64,000 nt of DNA from Cryptosporidium bovis (lineage: Eukaryota > Apicomplexa > Conoidasida > Eucoccidiorida > Cryptosporidiidae). The position numbers and the translations under genes were made by a program. Below, in pieces: positions 30,963 through 41,973 of the stretch; position 1 is the first letter of the stretch, and every line of letters starts with the position of its first letter. The notes beneath the pieces were generated by a model. That model saw nothing but the letters and a program-made list of their open reading frames with translations. It did not search any database and had not been told where the DNA came from. The DNA is taken from the NCBI GenBank assembly GCA_009768925.2, contig VHIT02000036.1, positions 269,577 through 333,576 on the forward strand, read 5' to 3'.

Positions 30963-31747
30963 TTTATTTTTTACCATTTAAAGATTTGTTTTATTTTACA
31001 TGAGTAAAATTAGGTAAATAATGTCGGCAAGCAATAAATAGATGGAGGGAATGGTTCCATAAATCTATAATTTAACTTATCTGGAAAAGAAACAAATACA
31101 TTGATTTTTTTCATCACATTTAAAATATTACCGAGTTTTTTTAACATGTTGACAGAATTAATTAGAGTTCATCCTGGCTCAATGTTTTAGATATTGCCAT
31201 TATTTCTATTAAGAAAATCATACTAATAACCTCCATCATGTACATATAATGTAAGGACCTTAAAAGTATATCCGAATAAATACGGCAAATAAAGTGGAGA
31301 CAAAATTTAGATAATAGTGAAATAAAACATTCAATTTATATTTGAGCAAATAAAGAAAGTACCTAGATACTTCTGTTAACAGTCTCTGGTATTGTTTGTC
31401 ACTAAGAGCAATAACAACACCTCTCAAATGATTGAACTCCGAAGGCTTGGTTGTTCATTCTGAGTTAAATTTGATTTAAGTAGAGCTACAATTTGCAGCT
31501 ACAAGTATGCAACTCCAGGAACAACTCTGACTTTTTTCTTAAAAGAATTAATAACTAAAATACATAGAGTTTTAGTATCACATGGCAATAATAGTAATAG
31601 AATTCATAAATGCTTATTACTGTATCAGTTGTAGACAGATGAAACACTAGCCATCGTCTGATTTTAACTTTTTGTTAAATACATCGTTGCATCATAAATC
31701 TATTAATGCTAAACGTAATTTAAACTAAAATGGTGTAAAAACTTAAT

Positions 31748-31894
31748 TCAATCAAGTTCTATTGAAAAGTCTGGTTTTTTTGACAACCCTGGATCGTTTT
31801 CTCTTTCTCTATTTAAAATGAATATAAACATTATACACAACATCGGAGATATTGCAAATGCCAATTTTAATATCGTAAAAATAACCCAAATCAT
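31748..31894 (-). CDS. Possible small single-pass membrane protein (48 codons, maybe a terminal exon)
   Basis: The frame from the ATG at 31894 gives one hydrophobic helix (MIWVIFTILKLAFAISPML and onward) followed by a charged tail (NRERENDPGLSKKPDFSIEL). The reading frame stays open about 18 codons upstream of the ATG (KKEFRSKPLEKPTN) to a possible splice acceptor TTTACAG near 31946, so this may be the last exon of a longer gene; no upstream start exon could be placed. The charge pattern around the helix looks biological, but length alone is not significant. No family recognised. Confidence 0.35.
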   Translation of the reverse strand: MIWVIFTILKLAFAISPMLCIMFIFILNRERENDPGLSKKPDFSIELD

Positions 31895-32337
31895 ATTTGT
31901 TGGCTTTTCCAAAGGTTTGCTTCTAAATTCTTTCTTATATATACTGTAAATAATAATATGTTGTCTGCGTTATATATTTAATGATCAAATTTAACAATGT
32001 ATGTCCAACCTTGTCACTGAAATTGCTTTTCTTGTATTTACATTTGACTCCCTGTTATTAATCCTAATTGTTCTACTACCCCCTCTCTACATATACCCAA
32101 GATTTTTCGACAAAATAAACCCGACAACTTGACACTACCTAAATTTAGTGCCTCCTTTGTATTGCCTTCACCTAAAGTATATCCAACTATTTCTCTATCG
32201 CAGTCAATTTAGTACTGTATTCACTTCAAAATAAACAGGACTATATTCTATCTCCTAGTTTGTTTATTCGTATCATAACACACCTCAAGATGAACTTTCT
32301 TTACTGCCTCTTATATTAGCATATTAATAAACCACTC

Positions 32338-32355
32338 TTCCCGCCAAGTGGCGCC
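32338..32355. promoter_or_regulatory. Double E2F-type site (TTCCCGCC + TGGCGCC)
   Basis: TTCCCGCC at 32338-32345 matches the textbook E2F consensus and is followed at once by TGGCGCC at 32349-32355. It is the best E2F-like match in the window. It lies about 445 bp upstream of the small membrane frame on the minus strand and beyond the 3' end of the double-PZP gene, so it probably marks the promoter of an uncalled gene. Confidence 0.5.
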
Positions 32356-32942
32356 TTTCTCATTAAATAATTAGAACAAATTATTTAGCTGGGAATAGAT
32401 TTTTGGATATATTTGCATATGCTCATATTTACATCAATATGTTTTCTCTCAGTTTCCATTCTATTTTCATATCTCATTTTCCGATGAATTTATCACTTTC
32501 TCTAGATGTTACAGTTTTTATTCCCATTAATTGCAAACATATTTGTTTTCTAATAGTTCCTAGAGTAAATCACCAAATAGTGCATATTCCCCCCGTGTGA
32601 TTTCAATTAAGGAGAGTGATTGCACCTTCATGTATTTCAACTGAATTGTATGTATTCTCTTTTACGTGGGAAAGCGAATATTCACACTACTATGTATAAA
32701 CAACTTCCTTTTTTGTAGGTGAGAAAAGAAGAATAAGAAAACACTACCTTTTTCATTTAAAATTAAAATTACATGTTGAGCTAAACACTACTACGCAAGA
32801 TAATATATGCGAGAAAAAAGTGTGAATATTGTTAATCATGAAAGTTAGTCTACTTAAAAATAGAAATTACTTTTAAAATGATAAAATTTGGTAAATGTTG
32901 TAAATAGTGATATTCAAATACCAAATATATTTATCCAATATA

Positions 32943-35900
32943 TTATTGCTTCTCAATTACTGCTTCTTCAGTGACCACAGAATTATTTACACAACAATTG
33001 TTGTCTTGAATAGCAATATTTTCATTAACGTTATCATCATGTTGGACATTTGTGTCAGTAACCTTATTATTAACATCCACTTGAATATTTAGTGGTTTCG
33101 ACTTAGTAGGTGGTAAAGGAACGTCACTTGCCATTAATTCTTCGGCAGTAACTCCATATATCTTAAGATGCCTAGTAAGACTTCTCAAAATTTTCCTTTT
33201 ATGATCCATTACAACCGGTGGATTTAAAATAAATTCGGCTAGTTTTCTTCTGAAACAATTATGTCTATGTTGTTTAATACAAAATGTTCTTATGAATCCA
33301 TCTTCGTTTACATTGTCCAAAGAGGCAGTTGGTGAAATACCAGTATTGTTACCTATTGAAATAGTACCTTGAGTGTCAGCACCAACACTAGCATCGGCAG
33401 CAGTTGTGTTTGTTGAAACATTATAACCACTCTTGACACTATTCTGTTCAACAAAATTATTTAAAATATTCGAAGAATTTCCAAGTACTTTTAAACAGTT
33501 TAAAGCACATTCTTTGAGTTTTACTTCATCAAGTCTTGTAAATGGAATGCACGGTGTTCTGTTAGGAGGGGGTCTTTTTTTAATAATTACACCAGAAGCG
33601 ACAAGCTCTTTTTTATGTAATTCCCTCTGTTTCCTCGCTTCTTTAATTGCTTCTTCTAATGATGGAACGGGAACGGCTTCACCTGAAGATCTTGTTCTCT
33701 TTAGATTTTGCGATGTTACAATACTAGAATTACTATTTCTATTAACTATTTGAGTATGTTCTATATTGTTCAAAAGTCCAGTTTGCGTATTATTTTTGGA
33801 AAGATTGCCTTCATTGGCCACCAAACGCTTCCCAGTGTTATTTAATTTAATGTAACCATCTTTAAATCTATGAATTGTTCCACACTTGATTTTAACTGAA
33901 TCTTGCAATACTCCCTTTAAATAGCAGTCAAAGTATGTTCTTAAGGCATCTACGTTATTAATCATATTTGGCGAAAATACTGGACTTTCTCTGTTCATCA
34001 AGTCCAACTGGGAAGTAAACAGCTTCCTTTTAATTCTCTCACAAGAAACAAGGTTATCCATTATATTTTCTGCTATCTTAAGAGAAGATAATGTTGAGAG
34101 CAATAATTTACCTCCAGGATTGAGAACTGCCATTTGCTTTCCGTGTTCAGGACAATATGCTCTCTGTAAAAAGTAATTTTCGTTTATATTTGTATTGACC
34201 AGATTACTGTTTATATTCAAATGAGGAGGTTGACAATTTGGTGGTACATACAAAACACTAGATCCAGAATTATTCGTTGCATTAACAAATTTGTCGCCAT
34301 TTCTAGAATTTAATCCTGCAATTCTTCGTGTTCTTGAAACATCTACTCCAATTCCGTAGGCCTCATCTAGACCCTTTCTTACGGCAGAAAAACCAGAAAT
34401 ACCTTCTGTGTTACTATTGTTAATGTTGTATTTATGCGTATCCTCAGACAACTCTGCCAATGTTTCTATGCAGCATCCAAACAATTTTAAACACGACGGA
34501 TGAGCCGTTCTTAAGCAACCGGGATAACTACAAGCTATATTAACACCATAACAACTTTTGCATATGCAACAGTAAAATGGCGGAACATCAAGAATTTCTT
34601 GTTCATTAAACATAGCGGATGAACCATTGTTATTTGAATTAGCTCCTAATATCGATCTCGAGAAATGGTATTCAAATACAAATTGCTCCTCATTTTTTAT
34701 ATCTCTAAAAGGTACTTGTTGAACTGTTCCCTCCACTCCTGAAAACCTTCTGGCAAATGCTCCCTTATTTTTATGACCTGAAAAGTTAAAACAAATATTA
34801 TTGCCAGTGTTGCCACTTAGTGCAGTATTACCTGCTTCAGTTTGAAGCTTAACAAGGGATGACATTCCTATATAATTTGATACACCATATGCCTCTCCTC
34901 CTGGAAGTAAATATATCCCAGGTGTATACAAACCACATATTACATGGACAAATAAAGGTTTATCTTTTAGTGCATGTGTTCCTACTGCCGATTTTTGCTT
35001 CAAAAAAGCTCCAGAATCTGATTTTGATTTCTCATTCGCAGTGCAGTCGACTTCATTACTACTTTTTGAACAAGATGTCGCTCCTCCTCCGCCCGGAATC
35101 GAGGAGTGTGACAGACTTTGAGCTCTGACTAACGCTCCTCCCATTCTTGGGCACAAAACACAAGAAACCCTTTCTGGTCTTAGACCAATTTGGCATGTTT
35201 GACAAAAAAAGTCTTCGAATCTTGTTAGTTCATCCGGAATTCCATAACAGCTCCAGTGAACGGTCAAACCACAACAACGACAACTTATAAGTCCTGATTT
35301 AGAGCTTTCAACTGTTACATTTTCGTCTTTCATCTCATTATTGACGTTAAACAATGTCGGTGGATAGTCGCTTGGATCACTCTTTAAACAAACGCTACAA
35401 ATGTCCTTATCATATTTGTCAACAGTAAGCGAGTCACTGTAGTAGATGTGGTTTCGTCTACATATCTCTGAAAGATTCTTTTTTGTATTATTCCTTGTAC
35501 CTGAATCCCATGATTTTGATCGTGAAATTGACCTCGTTCTAGATCTTTGAATTATTCCACCCATTTGGGAACCTCTGCAGGATTTTTGATTGTATTTACT
35601 ATTAAATAAATCGGGAAACATGTCTCTATTTATGTACCTCCTGTTCCTGAGATTGATTTCCTCGTTCAAATCACTTTCACTTCTCATTCCGTCAACCACC
35701 TGTTCACGTAAAATTGTTGGTCTATCTCTATGATCCCTGCAATAACTCTTAATACTGACCATTCTAAGTGCCTCATCTTGTATACTTCTCCATCCCTGAA
35801 TATATTCAACCAGTTTCTCGCCTTTCGATTGATTTGGCTCTTCATCAACCTGAACAGAAATTCCATTCAACCAACCGCATATGGGATGATAAACCTTTGG

Positions 35901-38900
35901 ACAGTTGTTATAACAACATGATACAAGTCCAAGTGTATTATCGTTACTACAATATATGCATTTGTCATAAGGTTCCTCGCTTTCTTTTTCAGATTCTCGC
36001 TCGTTCTTCGCAATCAAACTGCCACTCTCTTCGCTTTCTTTCAATACTTTTTCATTCTCGAGTGTATTATTGCTGAAAGAGTCACTTTCACAGTTTTTTT
36101 GGCTCGTAAAAGAGTCTTGCACTTTTTGACGTAAACATACGTTTTTTGTTTTCTTCTCGTTTTCGTTCCTAATTTTACCATAACCACCACTGTTATTAGA
36201 ATTAATGCAATGGCTGTTTTTAATAGTTCCGCCATTACTGGTAGTGCTGTCACAGTCATCTTCCTTCTTTTCTATATAACTGTTTCCTAAATAACTCAAT
36301 ACGAGCCTTTTTCTATTTTTCCTCAGCGTTTTCTTATTGGTCCAGCTTCTTCTTAAGCGTTCTAGATTCCAATTGCTCAAATTCTTCCAGTCCTCACACA
36401 CAGCCAATGGAAGATGCCAAATGGCACAAACTAGATGAACCCACTCTCCATCAACATTGGTTCTTTTAAAGGCCCCACCGGGGTGTGAACATAGTAAGCA
36501 TGTAACACTTCCTGGATTAAATGCCACCAAATACTGAGTTCCCAACTGTTTCTTCTCGTGTTCGCATCTATCACATAACCAACCGTAAAAATCCAACAAT
36601 TCATTCAATGGAATGTTCACTCCATAACATCCCACATGAGAAACCATTCCACATCTAACGCATTCAACAAATGGCTTTAAGGTATCTGTTTCCCAGTTAA
36701 AACATATGGAACATACATTTGTCAAAACCAAGTGTGTGTTATTTGGCTTTGAAGAACCATTTTCCTTATTTTTGAAATTAGAATTTGCATTATTTACGTT
36801 TGCACTTGACTCAGAAACAGGGTTGGAATTAGAACTGGATTTTGAGTTAGAAACGGATTCTGTCGCCGTTTTTGAACTTTCAATTTGTTTCAAATAAGAT
36901 GGGTACAAATCCCTGTATCCACTAAGAATAAAATACTTAAGCCTGTTCCAAGAGTTAACTATTTGGTATCTTTGAACAATATTCATCCAAATGAAAGGAA
37001 TATCAGTCATTCTCGTTCTATTCTCATTCTCGTGAATTATTTTATTTTGAATATTTATTCTAATTTTTGAAATAGAATCAACAATATTGTTATATATGGG
37101 CAAAAATCTTTCTAAATTGGCTTCAACAAAGTTGAAATCGGAGTTCTCTTTAAATTGATTCATCATATAGGGATGAATCAAAATAGTTTCCACTTTTTCT
37201 TTATTGTTCACTACACTTTGGTTGTTTGATATGCCTATTTTATCATTACCGTTTTTAATATCATCAAGAATATCAGCATTATTAGTATCATCAACCAGAC
37301 TAGATAGGTCACCATTTCTGTTACTTTGGATATCACACAAGTTGTCTATTTGTTTCAAAACTTTAATGGGTTTACAAGGATCGAGCCAATATAAATTACC
37401 CAAGTAAACACAATTCGGTGGTTCAATGTAATTGCCATTTAAACCATCATTCCGAAGATAAACTCTTCTTATATCATCAAATCTAATTGTATTACCACCT
37501 ATTATACTGAACAAGTCTTCTTCTAATAGCGTCGGCAAAACAAAATCTATCCACCAGTATATTGGATCATAACTTCTATAAGACCCCCAAGATAACGAAT
37601 TCCCACCACTAGATTCACCCAAAAACGAGTAAGATGAGCCCCCGCTAATCATCTGGTTTTGATTATTTATATTAATTAACTCCCTCTCCTTTTTCAAGGC
37701 AACGCTGTTAGCGTCTAAACCAATATTTAGAGACGATGCAATTGTGCTGTCACAATTAGCATCACTCTCATTGGCTTTATCAATATAGTCTTTTAGAATG
37801 TACTCAAACTCTATTTTATTGTCAAATAAACGGGATGAGGTGTTACCACCATCCTCTTCTGTACTGTTCCTACACTCATGTGGTAAATTTTTATTTATTA
37901 TACTGTCTAATTCTTTCATTGATTCTTTCATTTTATCAATTACCTTAATTCTCAACAAATCTTGTTTATCATTTATCTTTGCAGGGGTGAAAAATACTTT
38001 TTTGTGATTATGATCATAGTTATAAAAAACATCATGTAAATATCTCTCTATATACCTAAATTGGTAATATGAAAGTTCCTGAATACCCAAAATATCCCAT
38101 TTAACATTAAATTCGTCATCACTGTTTGCGTTAAAATCCATTTCCTCTTTCTTAATATCAGAAGAAAAACTATCTTTATTTTCACTTAAAATATAACCTG
38201 TTGTACTTGATTCATGTTTGTTTTCAAGTAAATTTTCGCTCAATACCTGATTGTCATTAACCTGGTTGTTTCTATCCTCAACTAGATCAAAATTTTTTGG
38301 TTCTAAAGATACCAAATAAAGATAGTCTTGAAGCTCAAATAATATAAAATAAGGTTTGTTTATTTCAATGCAAGGCTTTGAATTAGAATTGCCAGTGCGG
38401 CTTGATTTCAGGATTGACCTTGAAACAATATCAACAATTGAATCCAAGTTGCAACCCTTTAAGTAAATTGGAGGAAGGGAAAGTTTTATCTTATTTATGT
38501 ACGGGTTGTTGCTTCTAGTTATTTTACCCCAAGGAGGATCAACGAATAGTGTTTTCTCTAAATTAGTCAATTCCTGCACTATAAATTTTCGTTGGATAAA
38601 GTTTATTGGTATCGTTTTTAATATTATGTCTTTCCTAGTACCCATTGGAATTCTTCTGAAATATGAATCGAATTTGCTCCAACTTAACTTCGCTAGTCTA
38701 GACGAGTTTCCACTACCCGATCCAAATACAGACCCGCTACCAACTGAACCATTGACTGAATTTGGGGTGCCAATAGGACCCTCGTTTATCATCGTTACAG
38801 ATGTAATTGAATCAATATCAAACTCATGATTATATCCATTGTTAACATCGTTACTTTCATTTACCACATTAAACATTGAAGAGCCATTCTTCTTATTCAC

Positions 38901-39578
38901 CTTTGATTGTTTCTTTTTGTTCCTTTTTGACTTTTTCATAACCTTTTTGGTCTTTTTCTTCTTATCAATTACATGTTTGTTGTTCACCTCCGTATTTCTA
39001 ACGTTCAATATTGACTTTTCATCAGTGTTTGTGTTTAATTCAGTCAATGGTACCTGTTCTATGCCTATTTCACTGTCAACAGTAACTTTACTTTCGGATG
39101 CATTTAAATTCAATGATTTACTATTACTGTCATTATCCGTCGATACCTCTCTAAATGAAACATAGTCGTTTTTCGTGTTGTTATTGCCTACGCAGACATC
39201 ACTTATCTCAGTATGCTTCGCCTTTTTCATATCCCTTTCATAACTATTGTCAAATACAGTTTTCGATTCTATGTTACTCGATGATAACAAATTACCCTCA
39301 ATAGTCGCATTAGTATCCATACTCCTTTTCATCGATCTCGTGACTCTGCGTTCATCAGCACCTTCCGTTGCTTCGCCTGATGCAATCTTATTGTCACTGT
39401 GCATTAAATCCTTTTCTTTAAGTTCAAATTTGTCATTTGGTTCATAATTCTCATTCATAGATTTTATTCTACTACTTTTACCTTTGTTTTTGCCTTCATT
39501 GTTTTTCTCATTTAAAGAAGAGGAAGAAACACTTGTTGCTCTCGAGCTCTTTACAGGTTTCGCGTCCGTGAATCTCAT
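32943..39578 (-). CDS. Large nuclear protein with two PHD-zinc knuckle-PHD (PZP) arrays
   Basis: This 2,211-aa protein is a probable chromatin reader. The first array has a PHD near 950-1010 (VCSICFNWETD, VECVRCGMVSHVGCYG), a zinc knuckle near 1030-1060 (CLLCSHPGGAFKR, WVHLVCAIW) and an extended PHD near 1205-1290 (CIYCSNDN, CPKVYHPICGWL, YCRDH), interrupted by a charged insert. The second has a PHD near 1393-1450 (ICSVCLKSDPSD, HWSCYGIP), a knuckle (CVLCPRMGGALVRA, FVHVICGLY) and an ePHD near 1668-1806 (CCICKSCYGVN, GCLRTAHPSCLKLFGCC, YCPEHGK). PZP units of BRPF, JADE and AF10 bind histone H3 or nucleosomes. The N-terminus has Lys-rich stretches (KKKKTKKVMKKSKRNKKKQ). No SET, bromodomain or PWWP was seen. 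PHD proteins of Plasmodium are the closest remembered relatives. Confidence 0.9.
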   Translation of the reverse strand: MRFTDAKPVKSSRATSVSSSSLNEKNNEGKNKGKSSRIKSMNENYEPNDKFELKEKDLMHSDNKIASGEATEGADERRVTRSMKRSMDTNATIEGNLLSSSNIESKTVFDNSYERDMKKAKHTEISDVCVGNNNTKNDYVSFREVSTDNDSNSKSLNLNASESKVTVDSEIGIEQVPLTELNTNTDEKSILNVRNTEVNNKHVIDKKKKTKKVMKKSKRNKKKQSKVNKKNGSSMFNVVNESNDVNNGYNHEFDIDSITSVTMINEGPIGTPNSVNGSVGSGSVFGSGSGNSSRLAKLSWSKFDSYFRRIPMGTRKDIILKTIPINFIQRKFIVQELTNLEKTLFVDPPWGKITRSNNPYINKIKLSLPPIYLKGCNLDSIVDIVSRSILKSSRTGNSNSKPCIEINKPYFILFELQDYLYLVSLEPKNFDLVEDRNNQVNDNQVLSENLLENKHESSTTGYILSENKDSFSSDIKKEEMDFNANSDDEFNVKWDILGIQELSYYQFRYIERYLHDVFYNYDHNHKKVFFTPAKINDKQDLLRIKVIDKMKESMKELDSIINKNLPHECRNSTEEDGGNTSSRLFDNKIEFEYILKDYIDKANESDANCDSTIASSLNIGLDANSVALKKERELININNQNQMISGGSSYSFLGESSGGNSLSWGSYRSYDPIYWWIDFVLPTLLEEDLFSIIGGNTIRFDDIRRVYLRNDGLNGNYIEPPNCVYLGNLYWLDPCKPIKVLKQIDNLCDIQSNRNGDLSSLVDDTNNADILDDIKNGNDKIGISNNQSVVNNKEKVETILIHPYMMNQFKENSDFNFVEANLERFLPIYNNIVDSISKIRINIQNKIIHENENRTRMTDIPFIWMNIVQRYQIVNSWNRLKYFILSGYRDLYPSYLKQIESSKTATESVSNSKSSSNSNPVSESSANVNNANSNFKNKENGSSKPNNTHLVLTNVCSICFNWETDTLKPFVECVRCGMVSHVGCYGVNIPLNELLDFYGWLCDRCEHEKKQLGTQYLVAFNPGSVTCLLCSHPGGAFKRTNVDGEWVHLVCAIWHLPLAVCEDWKNLSNWNLERLRRSWTNKKTLRKNRKRLVLSYLGNSYIEKKEDDCDSTTSNGGTIKNSHCINSNNSGGYGKIRNENEKKTKNVCLRQKVQDSFTSQKNCESDSFSNNTLENEKVLKESEESGSLIAKNERESEKESEEPYDKCIYCSNDNTLGLVSCCYNNCPKVYHPICGWLNGISVQVDEEPNQSKGEKLVEYIQGWRSIQDEALRMVSIKSYCRDHRDRPTILREQVVDGMRSESDLNEEINLRNRRYINRDMFPDLFNSKYNQKSCRGSQMGGIIQRSRTRSISRSKSWDSGTRNNTKKNLSEICRRNHIYYSDSLTVDKYDKDICSVCLKSDPSDYPPTLFNVNNEMKDENVTVESSKSGLISCRCCGLTVHWSCYGIPDELTRFEDFFCQTCQIGLRPERVSCVLCPRMGGALVRAQSLSHSSIPGGGGATSCSKSSNEVDCTANEKSKSDSGAFLKQKSAVGTHALKDKPLFVHVICGLYTPGIYLLPGGEAYGVSNYIGMSSLVKLQTEAGNTALSGNTGNNICFNFSGHKNKGAFARRFSGVEGTVQQVPFRDIKNEEQFVFEYHFSRSILGANSNNNGSSAMFNEQEILDVPPFYCCICKSCYGVNIACSYPGCLRTAHPSCLKLFGCCIETLAELSEDTHKYNINNSNTEGISGFSAVRKGLDEAYGIGVDVSRTRRIAGLNSRNGDKFVNATNNSGSSVLYVPPNCQPPHLNINSNLVNTNINENYFLQRAYCPEHGKQMAVLNPGGKLLLSTLSSLKIAENIMDNLVSCERIKRKLFTSQLDLMNRESPVFSPNMINNVDALRTYFDCYLKGVLQDSVKIKCGTIHRFKDGYIKLNNTGKRLVANEGNLSKNNTQTGLLNNIEHTQIVNRNSNSSIVTSQNLKRTRSSGEAVPVPSLEEAIKEARKQRELHKKELVASGVIIKKRPPPNRTPCIPFTRLDEVKLKECALNCLKVLGNSSNILNNFVEQNSVKSGYNVSTNTTAADASVGADTQGTISIGNNTGISPTASLDNVNEDGFIRTFCIKQHRHNCFRRKLAEFILNPPVVMDHKRKILRSLTRHLKIYGVTAEELMASDVPLPPTKSKPLNIQVDVNNKVTDTNVQHDDNVNENIAIQDNNCCVNNSVVTEEAVIEKQ

Positions 39579-39987
39579 TTTACTTGGAATAAGTTATTTA
39601 GGTAAACAAATCCAAACAAAATTCAACTCCTGAACCTATTTTTATTTAAAAAATAAAAATAGTAACCCTTTGTTGCTTGTTTTTACATATTCTTTATTAC
39701 TACACTAAATATATTGTGATATTATATTTATAATTTTGTTAACACTTGCTTCTCTCTCACCCTAGTAGATTCCTGGTAACTTTATGCAAAATATAACGGA
39801 CAAAATCTCGTCTGTTGTGCCATTAATGAAATAGTACTATACGATTATATTGAATCTTCTTTTTATTAAGTTGCTTTATGCTAGCTTCTTCGTTTTAAGT
39901 ATATGTAAATGTAATAAATATATATACGATATTTATATTTACTTATTATATTTACATATATTTTTTATACTACCTGACATAATTATT

Positions 39988-40040
39988 TTTGGCGGTGACT
40001 GATACTTTTCAAATCATAATCTATTTCAACTTGGCGGCAA
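39988..40040. promoter_or_regulatory. Two TTGGCGG boxes in the PZP/MAK11 divergent promoter
   Basis: TTTGGCGGT at 39988-39996 and TTGGCGGCAA at 40031-40040 lie 410-460 bp upstream of the PZP gene and 290-340 bp upstream of the MAK11 gene. Confidence 0.45.
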
Positions 40041-40265
40041 TTGCTGAAAATGTCAGAACATACAATAGTAAACTGTACTTGTGTAAATAAGCGTTGGAAT
40101 ACATTTGGTAGTTTATGCAAATACAAGGTTGGATATGGTAGCAAGATCCTATTCATGTGTATTAGCAACTTGAATCTAAAATATTGTGTGTGATAGTCTG
40201 TGTTTATTGACATTCTAGCTTTCAAAAATTACAAGCCGAAAATATAGATATCTTATAATTTAAGG

Positions 40266-40279
40266 TGGCGTGAGCGCCA
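40266..40279. promoter_or_regulatory. TGGCG/CGCCA inverted repeat just upstream of MAK11
   Basis: TGGCG-TGAG-CGCCA is a 5-bp inverted repeat with a 4-base spacer, 53-66 bp upstream of the MAK11 ATG. It may bind a dimeric factor or lie near the transcription start. Confidence 0.45.
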
Positions 40280-40331
40280 TATATATTGGAAGCAGGGCAA
40301 CAAAAATAGGTTTTACTACCTGTTTCTGCCT

Positions 40332-41973
40332 ATGTCAATGAGTGACCCTGTACTAGTGATAGGAGGTACGTTTATAAATGTCGCTAGGTGACTTAAGGGT
40401 ATCAATTGTTTCATAGTATTCAAAATGGTAGTCCCTTGTTCTTCTATTGCAACTTGATTGTAAAGGTGGCATTCAAGGGCGAACTAATTTATTTGCACTC
40501 TGGTTTTGATATAACCATGAAACAATTGCCTTTCTTTAATTCATGGTATAAAATAACTTCATCTCTTTTGTATTTTAATGTGATAACTCTGTAAATAGGC
40601 ACCTATGACGGTGGTATACTAGGCTTTGAAATTAATGTTAAATCAGATGAAGAGTCGACTAAACTTTGGATTGAAGATGGAGATAATATAACTTTTAACC
40701 CAGTTTTTGGATTTAAGGCACACATGGTAAGTTTCTTTAGTAATACGAGGGTGAACGAGAACGAAGCATAATGTAAACCTAAAAGTAATAAAGAACGGTT
40801 TTATAACAAGAGGTTTACATTAACAGTAAATTGTTCATATATTCACCTCGTTGACACACAAATGTAAAATATAACTCCTCCACCTGAAAGTCTAGTGTAA
40901 AAGATATGGATTCAAACAAACAACTATTAGTAACGGCAAGCGGAGACGAGACCATTAAAATATACAATTTAAAAACTAGATGTGACAATGGAGTTTTATC
41001 TAAACACAAAGGTAGTGTAACATCTGTAGTCATTTCAACTAATGGGAAATACATGATTTCGTGTGGTGAGGACAAGCTTGTTTGTTTATGGCGATGTTCA
41101 GATTGGGAACCACTACTATCTATAGATGATTGTCACAAGTACACTCCAGTTTCTGCGGACTTTCATCCCTCTATGAGGTTGGCTCTAACTTTAGATGTTA
41201 AGGGAAACATATGCTTGATCAATCTCTTGGAGGGAAAAATAACGGGTAAATATAATTTAACTGCAATCAACGATAAAAATAATAAATTGGTTACAAAGTA
41301 CAACACTTTCTATAAGATTAAATTTAATAACGATGGAAAGTATTATGCAGTTATATCTCAGAAAAATTTCATTATATCAAGCATTTTAAATGAAAAGTTA
41401 TATGTTACACTTTCAAATGACGTTTATAATATAGAGTTGTCTGGATCTAAGCAAATCACATGTTTTACTTGGATCACCAACAATCACTTTATTACTGGAT
41501 TTTCTGATGGAAATTTAAAATTGTTTATGATATATGACGATAAACTCACTCCAATTGACATTGAGTTTAAAGTTAATTTGGAATCCTTTTCTGTCGACAA
41601 TCCAAACCCTCATGAGAAAAATAGAATTAAGGGCATCAAAATAATTAGAAGTACTGAAAATAATAATGACATAAAGGGTATATTGGTATCATGTGATTCA
41701 TCTGGTATTTTTGCATTGTTTAAATTTCATATTTTAATTGAGAATGAACTAGACAAGGTTTGTCCGGGCAAGTGTATATTTGACATTCTAGATATCTACA
41801 CTAGTGAAAACAGAATAATATGTATGACTATACAAAATAAACCACATTTGATTTCGAATCAAAACAGTACTTTATCCAATAATGCGATGTCAAAGGGTGA
41901 AAATATAAAACTAATAGAAAATACCAATAAAAAAACAAAAAAGTCAAAAAAAGTGAATAAAATTACTAAGTAA
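40332..41973 (+). CDS. MAK11: MAK11/PAK1IP1-like WD40 ribosome-biogenesis protein (three exons)
   Basis: MAK11/PAK1IP1 acts in nucleolar 60S subunit assembly. The gene is spliced: exons 40332-40365, 40599-40726 and 40891-41973, with donors GTACGT and GTAAGT and acceptors AATAG and GAAAG. The phases join cleanly and give 414 aa. The start reads MSMSDPVLVIGGTYDGG, then FGFKAHM joined to SSVKDM. WD40 blades are evident (VTASGDETIKIYNL, SVVISTNGKYMISCGEDK, DFHPSMRLALTLDVKGNICL), and the order matches PAK1IP1 (TGSKDETIHIYDM, SGAEDGLICIWD). The C-terminus is Lys-rich (KKTKKSKKVNKITK), as in the family. Taking only the last exon's open frame would miss the first 59 residues and the first blade. Confidence 0.9.

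Larger units (their letters stand above)
30388..32942. other. 2.5-kb gap with promoter-like sites, probably holding small or intron-rich genes
   Basis: No open frame longer than about 85 codons lies here, yet the gap is far larger than its neighbours. TGGCGCTAA at 30954-30962 probably belongs to the TFIIS-like gene. TTCCCGCCAAGTGGCGCC at 32338-32355 has no obvious target unless a gene lies within the gap. A 48-codon membrane-type frame at 31748-31894 is the best candidate. A rise in G+C at about 31380-31520 might mark short exons, but I could not connect the pieces into one model. Confidence 0.55.
39579..40331. other. Divergent intergenic region: PZP and MAK11 promoters
   Basis: About 750 bp between two divergent genes. 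An 80-codon minus-strand frame (39983-40225) overlaps the regulatory boxes and has no recognisable motif, so it is not called. Three G+C-rich boxes are listed separately; otherwise the sequence is A+T-rich with ATATATA tracts around 39910-39960. Confidence 0.6.

Noticed and set aside
31162-31445. Possible spliced exon pair on the minus strand (NHLRGVVIALSDKQYQ joined to a segment ending SKTLSQDEL)
   Set aside because: The splice phase works (GTACTT donor, TTAAG acceptor, 104-nt intron), but no start exon could be connected and segments of 27-30 open codons are expected by chance here.
39983-40225. 80-codon minus-strand frame in the PZP/MAK11 spacer
   Set aside because: It overlaps two GGCGG promoter boxes and has no recognisable protein feature.
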